A stretch of DNA of 64,000 bases, from positions 117-64,116 of the forward strand of contig NZ_SSOJ01000123.1 in NCBI RefSeq assembly GCF_029871205.1. The letters are read 5' to 3'. Shown piece after piece: positions 47,491 through 57,407 of this stretch; the stretch's first letter is position 1; each line of letters opens with the position of its first letter. The notes under the pieces were generated by a model that had not been told where the DNA came from, ran no database searches, and saw only the letters and a program-made list of their open reading frames with translations. A program made the position numbers and the translations under genes. The DNA is from Pseudomonas sp. BN417 (GTDB lineage: Bacteria > Pseudomonadota > Gammaproteobacteria > Pseudomonadales > Pseudomonadaceae).

Positions 47491-48237
47491 ATGAACAGAC
47501 GAATCCTGCTGAACTGCGACATGGGGGAAAGCTTCGGTGCCTGGAACATGGGCAACGACGAGCACGCCATGCCGCTGGTGGACCAGGCGAACCTCGCCTG
47601 CGGTTTCCACGCCGCCGACCCCCTGACCATGCAACGCACCGTCGAACTGGCGTTGCGCCACAACGTGCGCATTGGCGCCCATCCGGCCTACCCGGACCTC
47701 GCTGGTTTCGGCCGCCGCCACATGGCCTGCACGCCGGAGGAGGTGCGCGCCCTGGTGCTCTACCAGATCGGCGCGCTGGAAGCTTTCTGCCGCGCCGTCG
47801 GCACCCAGGTCGCCTATGTGAAGCCCCATGGCGCCCTGTACAACGACCTGGTGCGCGACGACGCGCTGCTCGGCGCGGTGCTCGACGCCTGCGCCAGCTA
47901 CCGCAAGGGTCTGCCGCTGATGGTCCTGGCCCTGGCGGACAACAGCCGCGAGCTGCAACTGGCCGACGCGGCCGACGTACCGCTGATGTTCGAGGCCTTC
48001 GCCGACCGCGCCTACCTGTCCGACGGCCAACTGGCGCCCCGGCGCCTGGCGGGCGCGGTGCACCACGAGCCCGAGCGCATCCTCGACCAAGCCATGGCGA
48101 TCGCCACTGGCGAACCTTTCCCCGATATCGACGGCAAGCCGCTGCGGCTGACCGCCGACAGCCTCTGCGTGCATGGCGATAACCCGGAGTCCCTGGCTGT
48201 ACTGCGCCGTCTGCGAGGCAAGCTGGACGCCCTATGA
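47491..48237 (+). CDS. pxpA: 5-oxoprolinase subunit A (LamB/YcsF)
   Basis: This 248-residue protein is of the LamB/YcsF family, showing LLNCDMGESFGAWNMGNDEH at the start and VKPHGALYNDL in the centre. With PxpB and PxpC it forms the ATP-dependent 5-oxoprolinase that opens pyroglutamate to glutamate. Its end overlaps pxpB (ATGA). Gene order A-B-C is the usual one. Confidence 0.94.
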   Translation: MNRRILLNCDMGESFGAWNMGNDEHAMPLVDQANLACGFHAADPLTMQRTVELALRHNVRIGAHPAYPDLAGFGRRHMACTPEEVRALVLYQIGALEAFCRAVGTQVAYVKPHGALYNDLVRDDALLGAVLDACASYRKGLPLMVLALADNSRELQLADAADVPLMFEAFADRAYLSDGQLAPRRLAGAVHHEPERILDQAMAIATGEPFPDIDGKPLRLTADSLCVHGDNPESLAVLRRLRGKLDAL

Positions 48238-48911
48238 TCCGCCTCGAACCCGCTGGCGCCGAAGCCCTGCTGCTGGTGCTGGCCGACGAACCGGATGCGC
48301 GGCTGCCACAGCGCATCGCCGTGCTGGCCGAGACCCTGCGCCAGCATTTCGGCCACCTGCTGGTGGACCTGGTGCCGGGCTGGACCACCCTGCTGCTGCA
48401 CTACGACCTGACCCGCACCGACCATCTCGCCCTGGGCCGGCATATCGAGCCGTTGCTCGAGGACTGGCTGAAGGCGCCGGCTGCGAACGACGCCGGCAAG
48501 CTCCACCAGATTCCCGTCTGGTACTGCGGCGAGGACCTGGCGAAGGTGGCCGAATCCTGTGGCCTTTCCGCGGCTGAGGTAGTGGATATCCACAGCGGCG
48601 GCGAATACCGCGTCGGCGCCATCGGCTTTTCCCCTGGCTTCGCCTATCTCGGCGGCCTGGATGCGCGCCTGGCGCTGCCGCGCCGAGGCAGTCCGCGCAT
48701 CCGCGTGCCCGCCGGCAGCCTGGCCATCGCCGAGCGCCAGACCGCCATCTATCCCCAGGCCTCCCCCGGCGGCTGGCACCTGCTGGGGCTGTGCCCCTGG
48801 TCGCTGTTCGACGCCAGTCGCGAACCGCCTTGCCCACTGGCCCTGGGAGACCGGGTGCGCTTCTTCGCCATCGACGAAGCGCGCTACCGCGCCGAAGGGG
48901 GCGAGGCATGA
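48234..48911 (+). CDS. pxpB: 5-oxoprolinase subunit B (KipI family)
   Basis: This 225-residue KipI-type allophanate-hydrolase subunit 1 domain shows VWYCGEDLAKVAESCG, YRVGAIGFSPGFAYLGGLD, and ASPGGWHLLGLCPWSLFD at the C-terminal side, all hallmarks. It overlaps pxpA and pxpC by 4 bp, implying coupled translation. Confidence 0.94.
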   Translation: MIRLEPAGAEALLLVLADEPDARLPQRIAVLAETLRQHFGHLLVDLVPGWTTLLLHYDLTRTDHLALGRHIEPLLEDWLKAPAANDAGKLHQIPVWYCGEDLAKVAESCGLSAAEVVDIHSGGEYRVGAIGFSPGFAYLGGLDARLALPRRGSPRIRVPAGSLAIAERQTAIYPQASPGGWHLLGLCPWSLFDASREPPCPLALGDRVRFFAIDEARYRAEGGEA

Positions 48912-49828
48912 GCGGCCTGCGGGTGATCAAGCCCGGCCCGCTGAGCCTGCTGCAGGATGCCGGGCGCTTTGGCTGGCAGCACTTGGGAGTTTCCCCCGCC
49001 GGGCCCATGGACCCGCTGGCGATGGCCTGGGCCAATCGGCTGCTGGGCAATCCTTTCGGCTGCCCAGTGCTGGAAATTGCCCTGGGCGGTGTCGAATTGG
49101 AAGCTGAAAATACGCTCTGGGTGGCACTGGCCGGCGCCGATATGCCGCTGGACGTGGACGGCGAACCGCGACGCAACTGGTCGCGCTTTCGTCTGGAGGC
49201 CGGGCAGCGCCTCCAGGTCGGCTTCGCCCGCAGTGGCCAGCGCACCTACTTGGCGATGGCGGATGGCATCCGAGCCGAGCCGGTACTGGGCAGTGTCGCC
49301 TGCCAGTTGCGCGAAGGCCTGGGCGGGCTGGGCGGTGAAGGCGCCAAGCTGGCCGAGGGTGACCTGCTACAAGGCGGCGCCGCCGATTTTCCACGCGGCG
49401 CTAGCGTGCCCTGGCCCTGGCAGCCGGACTACAAGGCCGCGCAATTGATGCGGGTGCTGCTGGGCGGTGACGCGGCCAGCTTCGCCGAGGAAGAGGCTCG
49501 CGCCTTCTTCGAGCAGCCCTGGCAACTTAGCCCGCAGTCGGACCGAATGGGTACGCGGCTGCAAGGCGCGCCCATCCTCGCGCCGCAGCGACAGTGGTCG
49601 CAGGGCGTGGTCAGCGGCGCCATCCAGGTGCCGCCGGACGGCCAACCCATAGTGCTGATGGCCGACCGCCAGACCATGGGCGGCTACCCCATCCTCGGCT
49701 GGGTCCACCCGCTGGACCTGGGACGCCTGGCGCAGTGCGCGGCGAACCAGGTGCTGCGCTTCACCCCCATGAGCCTGGAGGATGCCCAGGAAGAGCTGCG
49801 GGAGTTCTATCGCTTTTTCGGGCGGTAG
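48908..49828 (+). CDS. pxpC: 5-oxoprolinase subunit C (KipA family)
   Basis: This 306-residue protein begins MSGLRVIKPGPLSLLQDAGR, the strongly conserved start of the biotin-dependent carboxyltransferase-like KipA family. GVSPAGPMDPLAMAWANRLL follows, and DRMGTRLQGAPI lies in the C-terminal half. The start was set at 48908 by the ATGA overlap with pxpB. Confidence 0.94.
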   Translation: MSGLRVIKPGPLSLLQDAGRFGWQHLGVSPAGPMDPLAMAWANRLLGNPFGCPVLEIALGGVELEAENTLWVALAGADMPLDVDGEPRRNWSRFRLEAGQRLQVGFARSGQRTYLAMADGIRAEPVLGSVACQLREGLGGLGGEGAKLAEGDLLQGGAADFPRGASVPWPWQPDYKAAQLMRVLLGGDAASFAEEEARAFFEQPWQLSPQSDRMGTRLQGAPILAPQRQWSQGVVSGAIQVPPDGQPIVLMADRQTMGGYPILGWVHPLDLGRLAQCAANQVLRFTPMSLEDAQEELREFYRFFGR

Positions 49829-49850
49829 GGCACCGACCTTGCCGGTTCCT

Positions 49851-49949
49851 TGTGGGGGCGAATTCATTCGCTAAGCAGCCCGCAGGGGTGCCCTTCAGCG
49901 CCGCAGGGGGGCTGCTGCGCAGCCCTTTGCGAATGAATTCGCCCCCACA
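49851..49949. repeat. palindromic repeat, subfamily A
   Basis: Arms TGTGGGGGCGAATTCATTCG and complement, with an internal GGGCTGCTGCGCAGCCC-like hairpin. It lies between the convergent pxpC and AsnC-type genes. Confidence 0.92.
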
Positions 49950-49971
49950 GAAAAGCGGCCCGTGCAACGGG

Positions 49972-50454
49972 CTATTTCGGCAAGTGGTTCAACGGCAGCG
50001 GCGAGGGCGCCTTTACCGTCTGGATCGCGAAGTTGCTGCGGATATCGCTGACGCCGGGGAGTTTGAGCAGGGTGCCGGTCAGGAAGTGCTCGTAGGCCCG
50101 CAGGTCCGGCACCACCACTTGCAGCAGGAAGTCCGCCTCGCCCGATACCAGGTGCACGGAGATGACTTCCGGCAGGCTGATCACCGCTTCGCGGAAAGCG
50201 TCGGCCTGTTCCTGGCGATGACGTTCCACCTTGATGCCAACGAACACTGTCAGCCCCAGGCCCACTTCGTCGCGGTCGAGGCTGGCGTGGTAGCCCCGGA
50301 TGACGCCGGCTTCCTCCAGCAGCCGGACCCGGCGCAGGCAAGGCGAGGCGGACAGGCCGATCTCGTCGGCCAGCTGCACGTTGGAAAGGCGGCCGTCGCG
50401 CTGCAGGGCGGCGAGAATCCGGTGGTCGAGGGCGTCCAGTTTCAGTTTTGGCAT
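49972..50454 (-). CDS. Lrp/AsnC family transcriptional regulator
   Basis: This 160-residue regulator starts at the ATG at 50454 (MPKLKLDALDHRILAALQRD). It has an N-terminal AsnC helix-turn-helix (DGRLSNVQLADEIGLSASPCLRRV) and a C-terminal RAM ligand domain (about residues 70-145). It is divergent from the LysE-type exporter, so it probably controls it in response to an amino acid. Confidence 0.94.
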   Translation of the reverse strand: MPKLKLDALDHRILAALQRDGRLSNVQLADEIGLSASPCLRRVRLLEEAGVIRGYHASLDRDEVGLGLTVFVGIKVERHRQEQADAFREAVISLPEVISVHLVSGEADFLLQVVVPDLRAYEHFLTGTLLKLPGVSDIRSNFAIQTVKAPSPLPLNHLPK

Positions 50455-50587
50455 GAGTGGTCTGTTTGGCTGCATAGGGTTGGCAGGAAATGCCATGAAT
50501 CATGGCTGTACCAGTCAAATACGCAAGCACCTGCCCCGGCCTTCGGGCCTAGAATTTTTCCTCTCGACACGGCTCTGGAGCGGAAAA

Positions 50588-51205
50588 ATGACCGGATTCC
50601 TTATCGCCCTGGCAGTGGTCTACCTGCTGCCTGGGCCGGACATGATCCTCCTGCTGCAAACCGGGGCCCGTCAGGGCCGCGGCATGGCCCTGGCCACGGC
50701 ACTGGGGTTGGCCCTGGCGCGCAGCTGCCATGTGGCGCTGGCCGGCCTGGGGCTGGCGGTGCTGTTCAAAACCGCGCCCTGGACCTTCGACCTGGTGCGC
50801 CTGGCCGGCGCGGCCTACCTGCTCTGGCTCGGGCTGCGGCTGCTCCAGGCGCAGACCTCGGCCCTGGTGGTGGAGGGTGGGCGGCAGCCATCGCGGGCCT
50901 ACTGGCTGGCCATGCGCCGGGGCCTGCTGACCAACCTGCTGAACCCCAAGGCGCTGGTGTTCTGTTCCGTACTGCTGCCGCAGTTCGTCAGCCCCGAGGC
51001 CGGGCCGTTGGCGTTGCAGTTCGCCTGGCTGGGTGCCCTGCTGGTGGCGGTGGGGCTGGCGTTCGACGCGGCCTATGCCCTGGCGGGCGCGGGGCTGGGC
51101 CGCTGGCTGGGGCGGCGGCCGCTGGTGCAGCGAGTGCAACAGTGGCTGTTCGGCGGGGTGCTGGTGGGGTTCGGGGTGAGGTTGGCGCTGTTGCGGGATA
51201 TCTGA
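50588..51205 (+). CDS. LysE/RhtB family amino-acid exporter
   Basis: This 205-residue protein has six predicted helices and begins MTGFLIALAVVYLLPGPDMI, with the family motif PGPDM in place. GLLTNLLNPKALVFCSVLLPQF is the other LysE hallmark near residues 118-139. The ATG at 50588 follows GGAGCGG. It is divergent from the AsnC-type gene; the substrate is probably a neutral or basic amino acid. Confidence 0.92.
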   Translation: MTGFLIALAVVYLLPGPDMILLLQTGARQGRGMALATALGLALARSCHVALAGLGLAVLFKTAPWTFDLVRLAGAAYLLWLGLRLLQAQTSALVVEGGRQPSRAYWLAMRRGLLTNLLNPKALVFCSVLLPQFVSPEAGPLALQFAWLGALLVAVGLAFDAAYALAGAGLGRWLGRRPLVQRVQQWLFGGVLVGFGVRLALLRDI

Positions 51206-51222
51206 AGGTGGTGCTTTTTCCT

Positions 51223-51319
51223 TGTGGGGGCGAATTCATTCGCTAAGGGCCGCGAAGCGGCCCCTTGGATACTGTCGGGCGGGCCTTCGGCCCGCATAGC
51301 GAATGAATTCGCCCCCACA
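51223..51319. repeat. palindromic repeat, subfamily A
   Basis: Arms TGTGGGGGCGAATTCATTCG and complement enclose AGGGCCGCGAAGCGGCCCC and GGGCCTTCGGCCCGC hairpins. It lies between convergent lysE-type and dppF genes. Confidence 0.93.
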
Positions 51320-51327
51320 GAAGAGCG

Positions 51328-52299
51328 TCAGGCGTTGATCGTCTCCGCATGGTGGCAGGCCACCTGGCGGGCATCGAGCAGGCGCAACTCCGGTACTTCC
51401 ACCGTGCAGCGCTCGGTGGCGTAGGGGCAGCGCTTGTGGAAGGCGCAGCCGGACGGCGGGTCGAGGGGGTTGGGCAGCTCGCCGGCGATCTTGATCTTCG
51501 GCTTGCCCGGGTCCGGGTGGATGACCGGCGTGGCCGAAAGCAGGGCCTTGGTGTAGGGGTGCAGCGGGCGGGTGTAGATCAGCTCGCTGGGGCCCATTTC
51601 CACCGGGCGACCGAGGTACATCACCAGCACGTCGTTGGCGACGTGGCGCACCACCGCGAGATTGTGGGAGATGAATACGTAGGCGGTGTTGTAGCGCTCC
51701 TGCAGGTCCATGAAGAGGTTGAGCACCTGGGCCTGGATGGACACGTCCAGTGCCGAGGTCGGCTCGTCCGCCACCAGCACCTTGGGGTTGAGCATCATGG
51801 CGCGGGCCAGGGCGATGCGCTGGCGCTGGCCGCCGGAGAACATGTGCGGGTAGCGCTGGTAGTGCTCGGGGCGCAGGCCCACCTGCTGCATCATCGCCTG
51901 CACCTGCTCGCGGCGCTCGGCACGGGACAGCGGGGTGTTGATCAGCAGCGGCTCGGCCAACTGGTCGCCGACCTTCTGCCGCGGGTTGAGCGAAGCGTAG
52001 GGGTTCTGGAAGACCATCTGCACGTCGCGGCGCAGTTGCTTGCGGTCTTCCTTGCTGGCGCCTGTCACTTCGCGGCCGGCGATCCGCAGGGAGCCGGAGG
52101 AGGGCTCCTCGATCAGGGTCAGGGCGCGGGCCAGGGTGGACTTGCCGCAACCGGATTCGCCAACCACGGCCAGGGTCTTGCCGGCTTCCAGCTCGAACGA
52201 CACGCCGTTCAGGGCGCGCACCAGGGCGTGGGGCTTGAACAGGCCACGGGAGATCTCGTAGTGGCGGGTCAGTTCGCGGGCGGTCAATACGGCACTCAT
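51328..52299 (-). CDS. dppF: dipeptide ABC transporter ATPase DppF
   Basis: This 323-residue ATPase has Walker [10 protein letters not shown] near residue 47, signature [12 protein letters not shown] near 155 and Walker [13 protein letters not shown]. The C-terminal oligopeptide-transporter extension has the [11 protein letters not shown] cysteine cluster (iron-sulfur-type in the family). It overlaps dppD by 4 bp and is last in the dppABCDF operon. In P. aeruginosa DppBCDF serves several DppA proteins. Confidence 0.94.
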   Translation of the reverse strand: MSAVLTARELTRHYEISRGLFKPHALVRALNGVSFELEAGKTLAVVGESGCGKSTLARALTLIEEPSSGSLRIAGREVTGASKEDRKQLRRDVQMVFQNPYASLNPRQKVGDQLAEPLLINTPLSRAERREQVQAMMQQVGLRPEHYQRYPHMFSGGQRQRIALARAMMLNPKVLVADEPTSALDVSIQAQVLNLFMDLQERYNTAYVFISHNLAVVRHVANDVLVMYLGRPVEMGPSELIYTRPLHPYTKALLSATPVIHPDPGKPKIKIAGELPNPLDPPSGCAFHKRCPYATERCTVEVPELRLLDARQVACHHAETINA

Positions 52300-53270
52300 C
52301 GCGCCACCTCGATCAGGTTCAGGGGGTAGAAGCAGCGCACCGCGCCGTGTGCATGCGGGTCCAGGGTCGGACGGTGAGCCACGCAGTTGGGCTGGCCGTA
52401 GGGGCAGCGCGGCGACAACAGGCAGCCGTGGGGCCGGTCGTAGCGGCCGGGGACTATGCCGGGCAGGGTGGCCAGGCGGCGGGCGCCCAGGCTGTGCTCG
52501 GGAATGGCCTTGAGCAGGGCTTCGGTATAGGGGTGGGTGGGTGCGTCGAACAGGCGCGGCACTTCGCCGACTTCCACCGCCTGTCCCGCGTACATCACGC
52601 AGACGCGGTCGGCGGTCTCGGCGACCACCGCCAGGTCATGGGTGATCAGCACCAGGGCCATGCCCTGGTCGCGCTGGAGGTCGAGCAGCAGGTCCATGAT
52701 CTGCGCCTGGATGGTCACGTCCAGGGCGGTGGTGGGCTCGTCGGCGATCAGCAGCTTGGGCTCGGCGGCGATGGCCATGGCGATGGCGACGCGCTGGCTC
52801 ATGCCCCCGGAGAGCTGGTGCGGGTAGGCGTCGAGGCGGCTGGCGGCACCGGGGATTTCCACTCGTTCCAGCAGCTGCAGGGCGCGCTGGCGGGCGGCCT
52901 TGCCCTTGAGGCCCATGTGCTGGTGCAGCACTTCCTCGATCTGGAAGCCCACGGTGTAGCTGGGGTTGAGCGCGGTCATCGGGTCCTGGAAGACCATGGC
53001 CATGTCCTTGCCGACTATGTGGCGACGCTGCTTGCCCTTGAGCCTGAGCATGTCGTGGCCGTCGAAGCGCAGGCTGTCGGCGCTGACGATGCCGGGAGCG
53101 TCGATCAGGCCCATCAGGGCCATCATGGTCACCGATTTGCCGGAGCCGGATTCGCCGACTATGGCCAGCACCTCGCCCTTGTCCACCGAAAGGTCGAGTC
53201 CGTCGACCACGGGTACCGCGTTGGCGTCGCCGAAGCGCACGGACAGGTTCTTGATTTCAAGGAGGCTCAT
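52296..53270 (-). CDS. dppD: dipeptide ABC transporter ATPase DppD
   Basis: This 324-residue partner ATPase starts at the ATG at 53270 ([14 protein letters not shown]) with AAGGAGG-like sequence before it. Walker A is GESGSGKSV, the signature is [14 protein letters not shown] and Walker B is [12 protein letters not shown]. The C-terminal cysteine cluster is [11 protein letters not shown]. It overlaps dppF. The spacing to dppC is unusually long (141 bp) and carries a palindromic repeat. Confidence 0.94.
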   Translation of the reverse strand: MSLLEIKNLSVRFGDANAVPVVDGLDLSVDKGEVLAIVGESGSGKSVTMMALMGLIDAPGIVSADSLRFDGHDMLRLKGKQRRHIVGKDMAMVFQDPMTALNPSYTVGFQIEEVLHQHMGLKGKAARQRALQLLERVEIPGAASRLDAYPHQLSGGMSQRVAIAMAIAAEPKLLIADEPTTALDVTIQAQIMDLLLDLQRDQGMALVLITHDLAVVAETADRVCVMYAGQAVEVGEVPRLFDAPTHPYTEALLKAIPEHSLGARRLATLPGIVPGRYDRPHGCLLSPRCPYGQPNCVAHRPTLDPHAHGAVRCFYPLNLIEVAR

Positions 53271-53302
53271 ACGGCGGTCTCCTGGCGGTCGCAAGCGTGG
53301 CC

Positions 53303-53384
53303 GTAGGATGGGTGGAGCAGAGCGATACCCATCGAGGAGGTCGGCCGGAAATGATGGGTATCGCTTCGCTCCACCCATCCTACA
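53303..53384. repeat. palindromic repeat gtaggatgggtgg inside the dpp operon
   Basis: Arms GTAGGATGGGTGGAGCAGAG and CTTCGCTCCACCCATCCTAC form a stem around a centre with GATACCCATC/GATGGGTATC. It separates dppC and dppD within one operon. Confidence 0.9.
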
Positions 53385-53411
53385 AAGGTCATTCGGTTCA
53401 TGGCGGGCTCC

Positions 53412-54317
53412 TCAGACTGCATTCTTGAGTTTCGGGTCCAGCGCATCGCGCAGGCCGTCGCCCATCAGGTTGATCGCCAGCACGCTGAGCAGGATGGTCA
53501 GGCCGGGCAGCGAGACCACCCACCAGGCGCGTTCGATGTAGTCGCGCGCGGAGGCCAGCATGGTGCCCCACTCGGGAGTGGGCGGCTGCACGCCGAGGCC
53601 GAGGAAGCCCAGGGCGGCGGCGTCGAGGATGGCCGAGGAGAAGCTCAGGGTGGCCTGCACGATCAGCGGCGCCATGCAGTTGGGCAGCACGGTGACGAAC
53701 ATCAGGCGCCACAGGCCGGCGCCGGCCAGGCGCGAGGCGGTGACATAGTCGCGGTTCTGTTCGACCATCACCGCGGCGCGGGTCAGGCGCACGTAGGAGG
53801 GCAGGGATACGATGGCGATGGCGATCACGGTGTTGATCAGGCCCGGGCCGAGGATAGCGACGATGGCCACCGCCAGCAGCAGCGAGGGCAGGGCCAGCAT
53901 GATGTCCATCAGGCGCATGATCGACGGGCCGAGCAGGCGCGGGAAGAAGCCCGCCACCAGGCCGAGGAGGATGCCCGGGATCAGCGACATCACCACCGAG
54001 GACAGGCCGATCAGCAGCGACAGCCGAGCGCCGTGGATCAGGCGCGAGAGCAAGTCGCGGCCCAACTCGTCGGTGCCGAGCAGGAACTGCGCCTGGCCGC
54101 CTTCCAGCCAGGCCGGCGGAGCCAGCAGGAAATCACGGAACTGCTCGCTGGGATCATGGGGCGCGATCCAGGGGGCGAACAGCGCGCAGATCACGATCAG
54201 GATCATGAAGGCAAGGCCGCCGACGGCGCCCTTGTTGTGGGAGAAGGCCTTCCAGAACTCCTTGAGCGGAGACGGATAGAGGATGCTCGGGTCGACCTGG
54301 GGTTGCATGGCGTTCAA
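53412..54317 (-). CDS. dppC: dipeptide ABC transporter permease DppC
   Basis: This 301-residue permease has an N-terminal OppC_N segment (LKEFWKAFSHNKGAVGGLAF) and six helices. The EAA loop region is YVTASRLAGAGLWRLMFVTVLP. It is 12 bp after dppB. Confidence 0.94.
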   Translation of the reverse strand: MNAMQPQVDPSILYPSPLKEFWKAFSHNKGAVGGLAFMILIVICALFAPWIAPHDPSEQFRDFLLAPPAWLEGGQAQFLLGTDELGRDLLSRLIHGARLSLLIGLSSVVMSLIPGILLGLVAGFFPRLLGPSIMRLMDIMLALPSLLLAVAIVAILGPGLINTVIAIAIVSLPSYVRLTRAAVMVEQNRDYVTASRLAGAGLWRLMFVTVLPNCMAPLIVQATLSFSSAILDAAALGFLGLGVQPPTPEWGTMLASARDYIERAWWVVSLPGLTILLSVLAINLMGDGLRDALDPKLKNAV

Positions 54318-54329
54318 GGTCAGGTCTCC

Positions 54330-55340
54330 TCAGCGTTGATGGCGGATGCGCGGGTTGACCAGGCCGTAGAGGATGTCCACGACGAAGTTGACCAGGATGA
54401 CCAGGCAGGCGATCAGCAGGATGCCGTTCTGCACCACCGGGTAGTCACGGGCGCCGATGGCCTCGATTAGCCATTTGCCGATGCCGGGCCAGGAGAAGAT
54501 GGTTTCGGTCAGGACGGCGCCGGCGAGCAGGGTACCCACCTGCAGGCCGAACACCGTGAGCACCGGGATCAGCGCATTGCGCAGGCCGTGGACGAAGACC
54601 ACGCGGGCCGGCGACAGGCCCTTGGCGCGGGCGGTGCGGACATAGTCCTCGCGCAGCACTTCGAGCATCGCCGAGCGGGTCATGCGGGCGATCACCGCCA
54701 GCGGGATGGTGCCCAGGACGATCGCCGGCAGGATCAGGTGGCGCAAGGCGTCGACGAAGGCGCCTTCCTCCTCGCTGAGCAGGGTATCGATGAGCATGAA
54801 GCCGGTTTTCGGCTCGATGTCGTAGAGCAGGTCGATGCGACCGGAAACCGGGGTCCAGCCCAGGCCCACGGAGAAGAACATGATCAGCAGCAGGCCCCAC
54901 CAGAAGATCGGCATGGAGTAGCCCGCGAGCGAGATGCCCATCACCCCGTGGTCGAACAGCGAGCCGCGCTTGAGCGCGGCGATCACCCCCGCCAGCACGC
55001 CCAGGGTGCCGGCGAAGATCAGCGCGGCGATGGCCAGCTCCAGGGTGGCGGGGAACAGGGTGAGGAACTCGCTCCAGACGCCCTCGCGAGTACGCAGGGA
55101 TTCGCCCAGGTCGCCCTGCGCCAGCTTGCCGATGTAGTCCAGGTACTGTTCCGGCAGCGGTTTGTTGAGGCCGAGGCGTTCCATGGCCTGGGCGTGCATT
55201 TCCGGGTCGACCCGGCGTTCACCCATCATCACTTCCACCGGGTCGCCGGGAATCAGGCGGATCAGGGCGAACGTGAGCAGGGTGACGCCGAAGAAGGTGG
55301 GGATCAGTAGCCCCAGTCGGCGTGCAATGAAACTCAGCAT
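54330..55340 (-). CDS. dppB: dipeptide ABC transporter permease DppB
   Basis: This 336-residue permease has the start MLSFIARRLGLLIPTFFGVT, typical of DppB, the motif IRLIPGDPVEVMMGE and the EAA loop YVRTARAKGLSPARVVFVHG. It is the first of the membrane genes after the binding-protein gene, which lies 201 bp upstream. Confidence 0.95.
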   Translation of the reverse strand: MLSFIARRLGLLIPTFFGVTLLTFALIRLIPGDPVEVMMGERRVDPEMHAQAMERLGLNKPLPEQYLDYIGKLAQGDLGESLRTREGVWSEFLTLFPATLELAIAALIFAGTLGVLAGVIAALKRGSLFDHGVMGISLAGYSMPIFWWGLLLIMFFSVGLGWTPVSGRIDLLYDIEPKTGFMLIDTLLSEEEGAFVDALRHLILPAIVLGTIPLAVIARMTRSAMLEVLREDYVRTARAKGLSPARVVFVHGLRNALIPVLTVFGLQVGTLLAGAVLTETIFSWPGIGKWLIEAIGARDYPVVQNGILLIACLVILVNFVVDILYGLVNPRIRHQR

Positions 55341-55541
55341 CTTGGCGAATCACTCCTCATCTTTTATTCGTGCCGGCCAACAAAGGTGGCCGTTCCCAGC
55401 AGTTTAGGCCGCGTGGGTAAAGGCGCCGGCCCGAGGGTGTCGGGTACGGCGCCTGGCGTTCGTTGTGGCAGGTGAGAAAGCCTCGTCCGGTCTGTGCCGG
55501 TTGGAGGAATGCATCGAGGCCGGTTGCCCGGCCCCCTCTGC

Positions 55542-57143
55542 TCAGCGCCCGTTGGAGACGCCGTAGAAGCTGTTGCGGCCGAACGGGCTGATCAGGAAGT
55601 CCTTCACGCTGGCGCGCATCGGCTGATAGACCGTGGAGTGGGCGATCGGGGTGATCGGCACCTGCTGCTGGAGCACGTGTTGGGCCTCTTTGTAGAGCTC
55701 GGTGCGCTTGGCCTGGTCCGGGGTGGCCTTGGCCGCCTTGATCAGTTTGTCGTAGCTGGCGTCGCACCACTTGGAGAAGTTGTTGCCGTTGACCGAGTCG
55801 CAGCCGTAGAGGGTACCCAGCCAGTTGTCCGGGTCGCCGTTGTCGCCGGTCCAGCCGATCAGCATGGCGTCGTGTTCTCCGGCGTGGGCGCGCTTGATGT
55901 ACTCGCCCCATTCGTAGCTGACGATCTTCGCCTTGATGCCGACCTTGGCCCAGTCGGCCTGGAGCATCTCGGCCATCAGCTTGGCATTGGGGTTGTAGGG
56001 GCGTTGCACGGGCATGGCCCAGAGGGTGATCTCGGTGCCTTCCTTGACGCCGGCGGCCTTGAGCAGTGCCTTGGCCTTTTCCGGGTCGAACGCGCGGTCC
56101 TTGATGGTCTCGTCATAGGACCACTGGGTCGGAGGCATGCCGTTCACGGCCAGTTGGCCGGCGCCCTGGTAGACGGCGCCGATGATGGCTTGCTTGTTCA
56201 CCGCCATGTCCAGCGCCTGGCGCACCTCGAGCTTGTCGAAGGGCGCGCGGGTGACGTTGTAGGCGATGTAGCCGAGGTTGAAGCCAGGCTCGCTGGGGAC
56301 CTGCAGGTTCGGGTCCTTCTTCAGGGCCTCGATATCCGCCGGACGCGGATTGAGGGTGACCTGGCATTCGCCGGCCTTGAGCTTCTGGGTACGCACGGAG
56401 GCGTCGGTGTTGATGGCGAAGATCAGGTTGTCGATCTTCACGTCCTCGGGCTTCCAGTAGTCCTTGTTGCCGGTGAAGCGGATCTGCGCGTCCTTCTGGT
56501 AGCGCTTGAGCACGAAGGGGCCGGTGCCGATTGGCTTCTGGTTGATCTCGGCGGCCTTGCCGGCCTTCAGCAACTGGTCGGCGTACTCGGCGGACTGGAT
56601 GGCCGCGAAGTTCATCGCCAGGTTCTGGATGAAGGCGGCGTCCACTTCGTTAAGGGTGAAGGCCACGGTCAGGTCGTCGACCTTCTCCACCTTGGCGATG
56701 TTCTTGTCCAGGCCCATGTCGGTGAAGTAGGGGAACTCGGTGGGGTAGGCCTTACGGAACGGGTGGTTCTTGTCGAGCATGCGCTGGAAGGTGAAGAGCA
56801 CATCGTCGGCGTTGAGCGTGCGGCTCGGCTTGAAGTACTCGGTGGTATGGAACTTCACGTCCGGGCGCAGGTGGAAGACGTAGCGCTTGCCGTCTTCGCT
56901 GATCTCCCAGCTGGTTGCCAGGGCCGGCACGGCGCGGGTGCTGCCGCGCTCGAACTGCACCAGGCGGTTGAAAATGGTTTCGGAGGTCGCGTCGAAATCG
57001 GTGCCGGTGGTGTACTGGCCCGGGTCGAAGCCGGCAGGGCTGCCTTCGGAGCAGAAGACCAGGTTGCTGGCGGCGTGGGTGATGCCGGAGCCGAGGATCA
57101 GGCCGGCGGCGAGCATAGTCTTGAGCTGGGTTTTCTGACGCAT
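55542..57143 (-). CDS. dipeptide-binding protein DppA-like
   Basis: This 533-residue periplasmic binding protein of family SBP_bac_5 has a signal peptide (MRQKTQLKTMLAAGLILGSG...HAAS). The mature part begins NLVFCSEGSPAGFDPGQY, a peptide-binding class hallmark. It heads the dppBCDF genes on the same strand and corresponds to DppA3/A4 of P. aeruginosa. It is highly similar to the 61184-62785 protein of identical length, with long shared blocks. Its promoter region contains candidate PsdR sites. Confidence 0.94.
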   Translation of the reverse strand: MRQKTQLKTMLAAGLILGSGITHAASNLVFCSEGSPAGFDPGQYTTGTDFDATSETIFNRLVQFERGSTRAVPALATSWEISEDGKRYVFHLRPDVKFHTTEYFKPSRTLNADDVLFTFQRMLDKNHPFRKAYPTEFPYFTDMGLDKNIAKVEKVDDLTVAFTLNEVDAAFIQNLAMNFAAIQSAEYADQLLKAGKAAEINQKPIGTGPFVLKRYQKDAQIRFTGNKDYWKPEDVKIDNLIFAINTDASVRTQKLKAGECQVTLNPRPADIEALKKDPNLQVPSEPGFNLGYIAYNVTRAPFDKLEVRQALDMAVNKQAIIGAVYQGAGQLAVNGMPPTQWSYDETIKDRAFDPEKAKALLKAAGVKEGTEITLWAMPVQRPYNPNAKLMAEMLQADWAKVGIKAKIVSYEWGEYIKRAHAGEHDAMLIGWTGDNGDPDNWLGTLYGCDSVNGNNFSKWCDASYDKLIKAAKATPDQAKRTELYKEAQHVLQQQVPITPIAHSTVYQPMRASVKDFLISPFGRNSFYGVSNGR

Positions 57144-57343
57144 GCGAACCTCGTTGTTGTTGTTCTGAGGGCGGCGTATCAGGTGGTCGAAACTTGCTGT
57201 GTCCGTAGCACCTGGCCCTGCGGCGTCGTGGGCCGCAGGCTGCCCGTCAATCGCAAGCCTGGGGCCGGATACCGGCGTTCCCGGGCGGGCGATGGCCGCA
57301 TGGCGCGAAGGGATGCTCCCGCGCCTGCGGGCCGAGGCCGAAC

Positions 57344-57390
57344 TTAAGTGATGCTGAAATTAAGGTCAACTTAAATTCAGTGGCGCTTAC
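57344..57390. promoter_or_regulatory. candidate PsdR operator upstream of dppA
   Basis: TTAAGTGATGCTGAAAT (57344-57360) and TTAAATTCAGTGGCGCTTAC (57371-57390) contain direct and inverted forms of a motif repeated in the psdR-mdpA gap. They lie between the dppA start (57143) and the psdR end. Confidence 0.65.
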
Positions 57391-57407
57391 TTATGGGAAC
57401 CGGGCGG

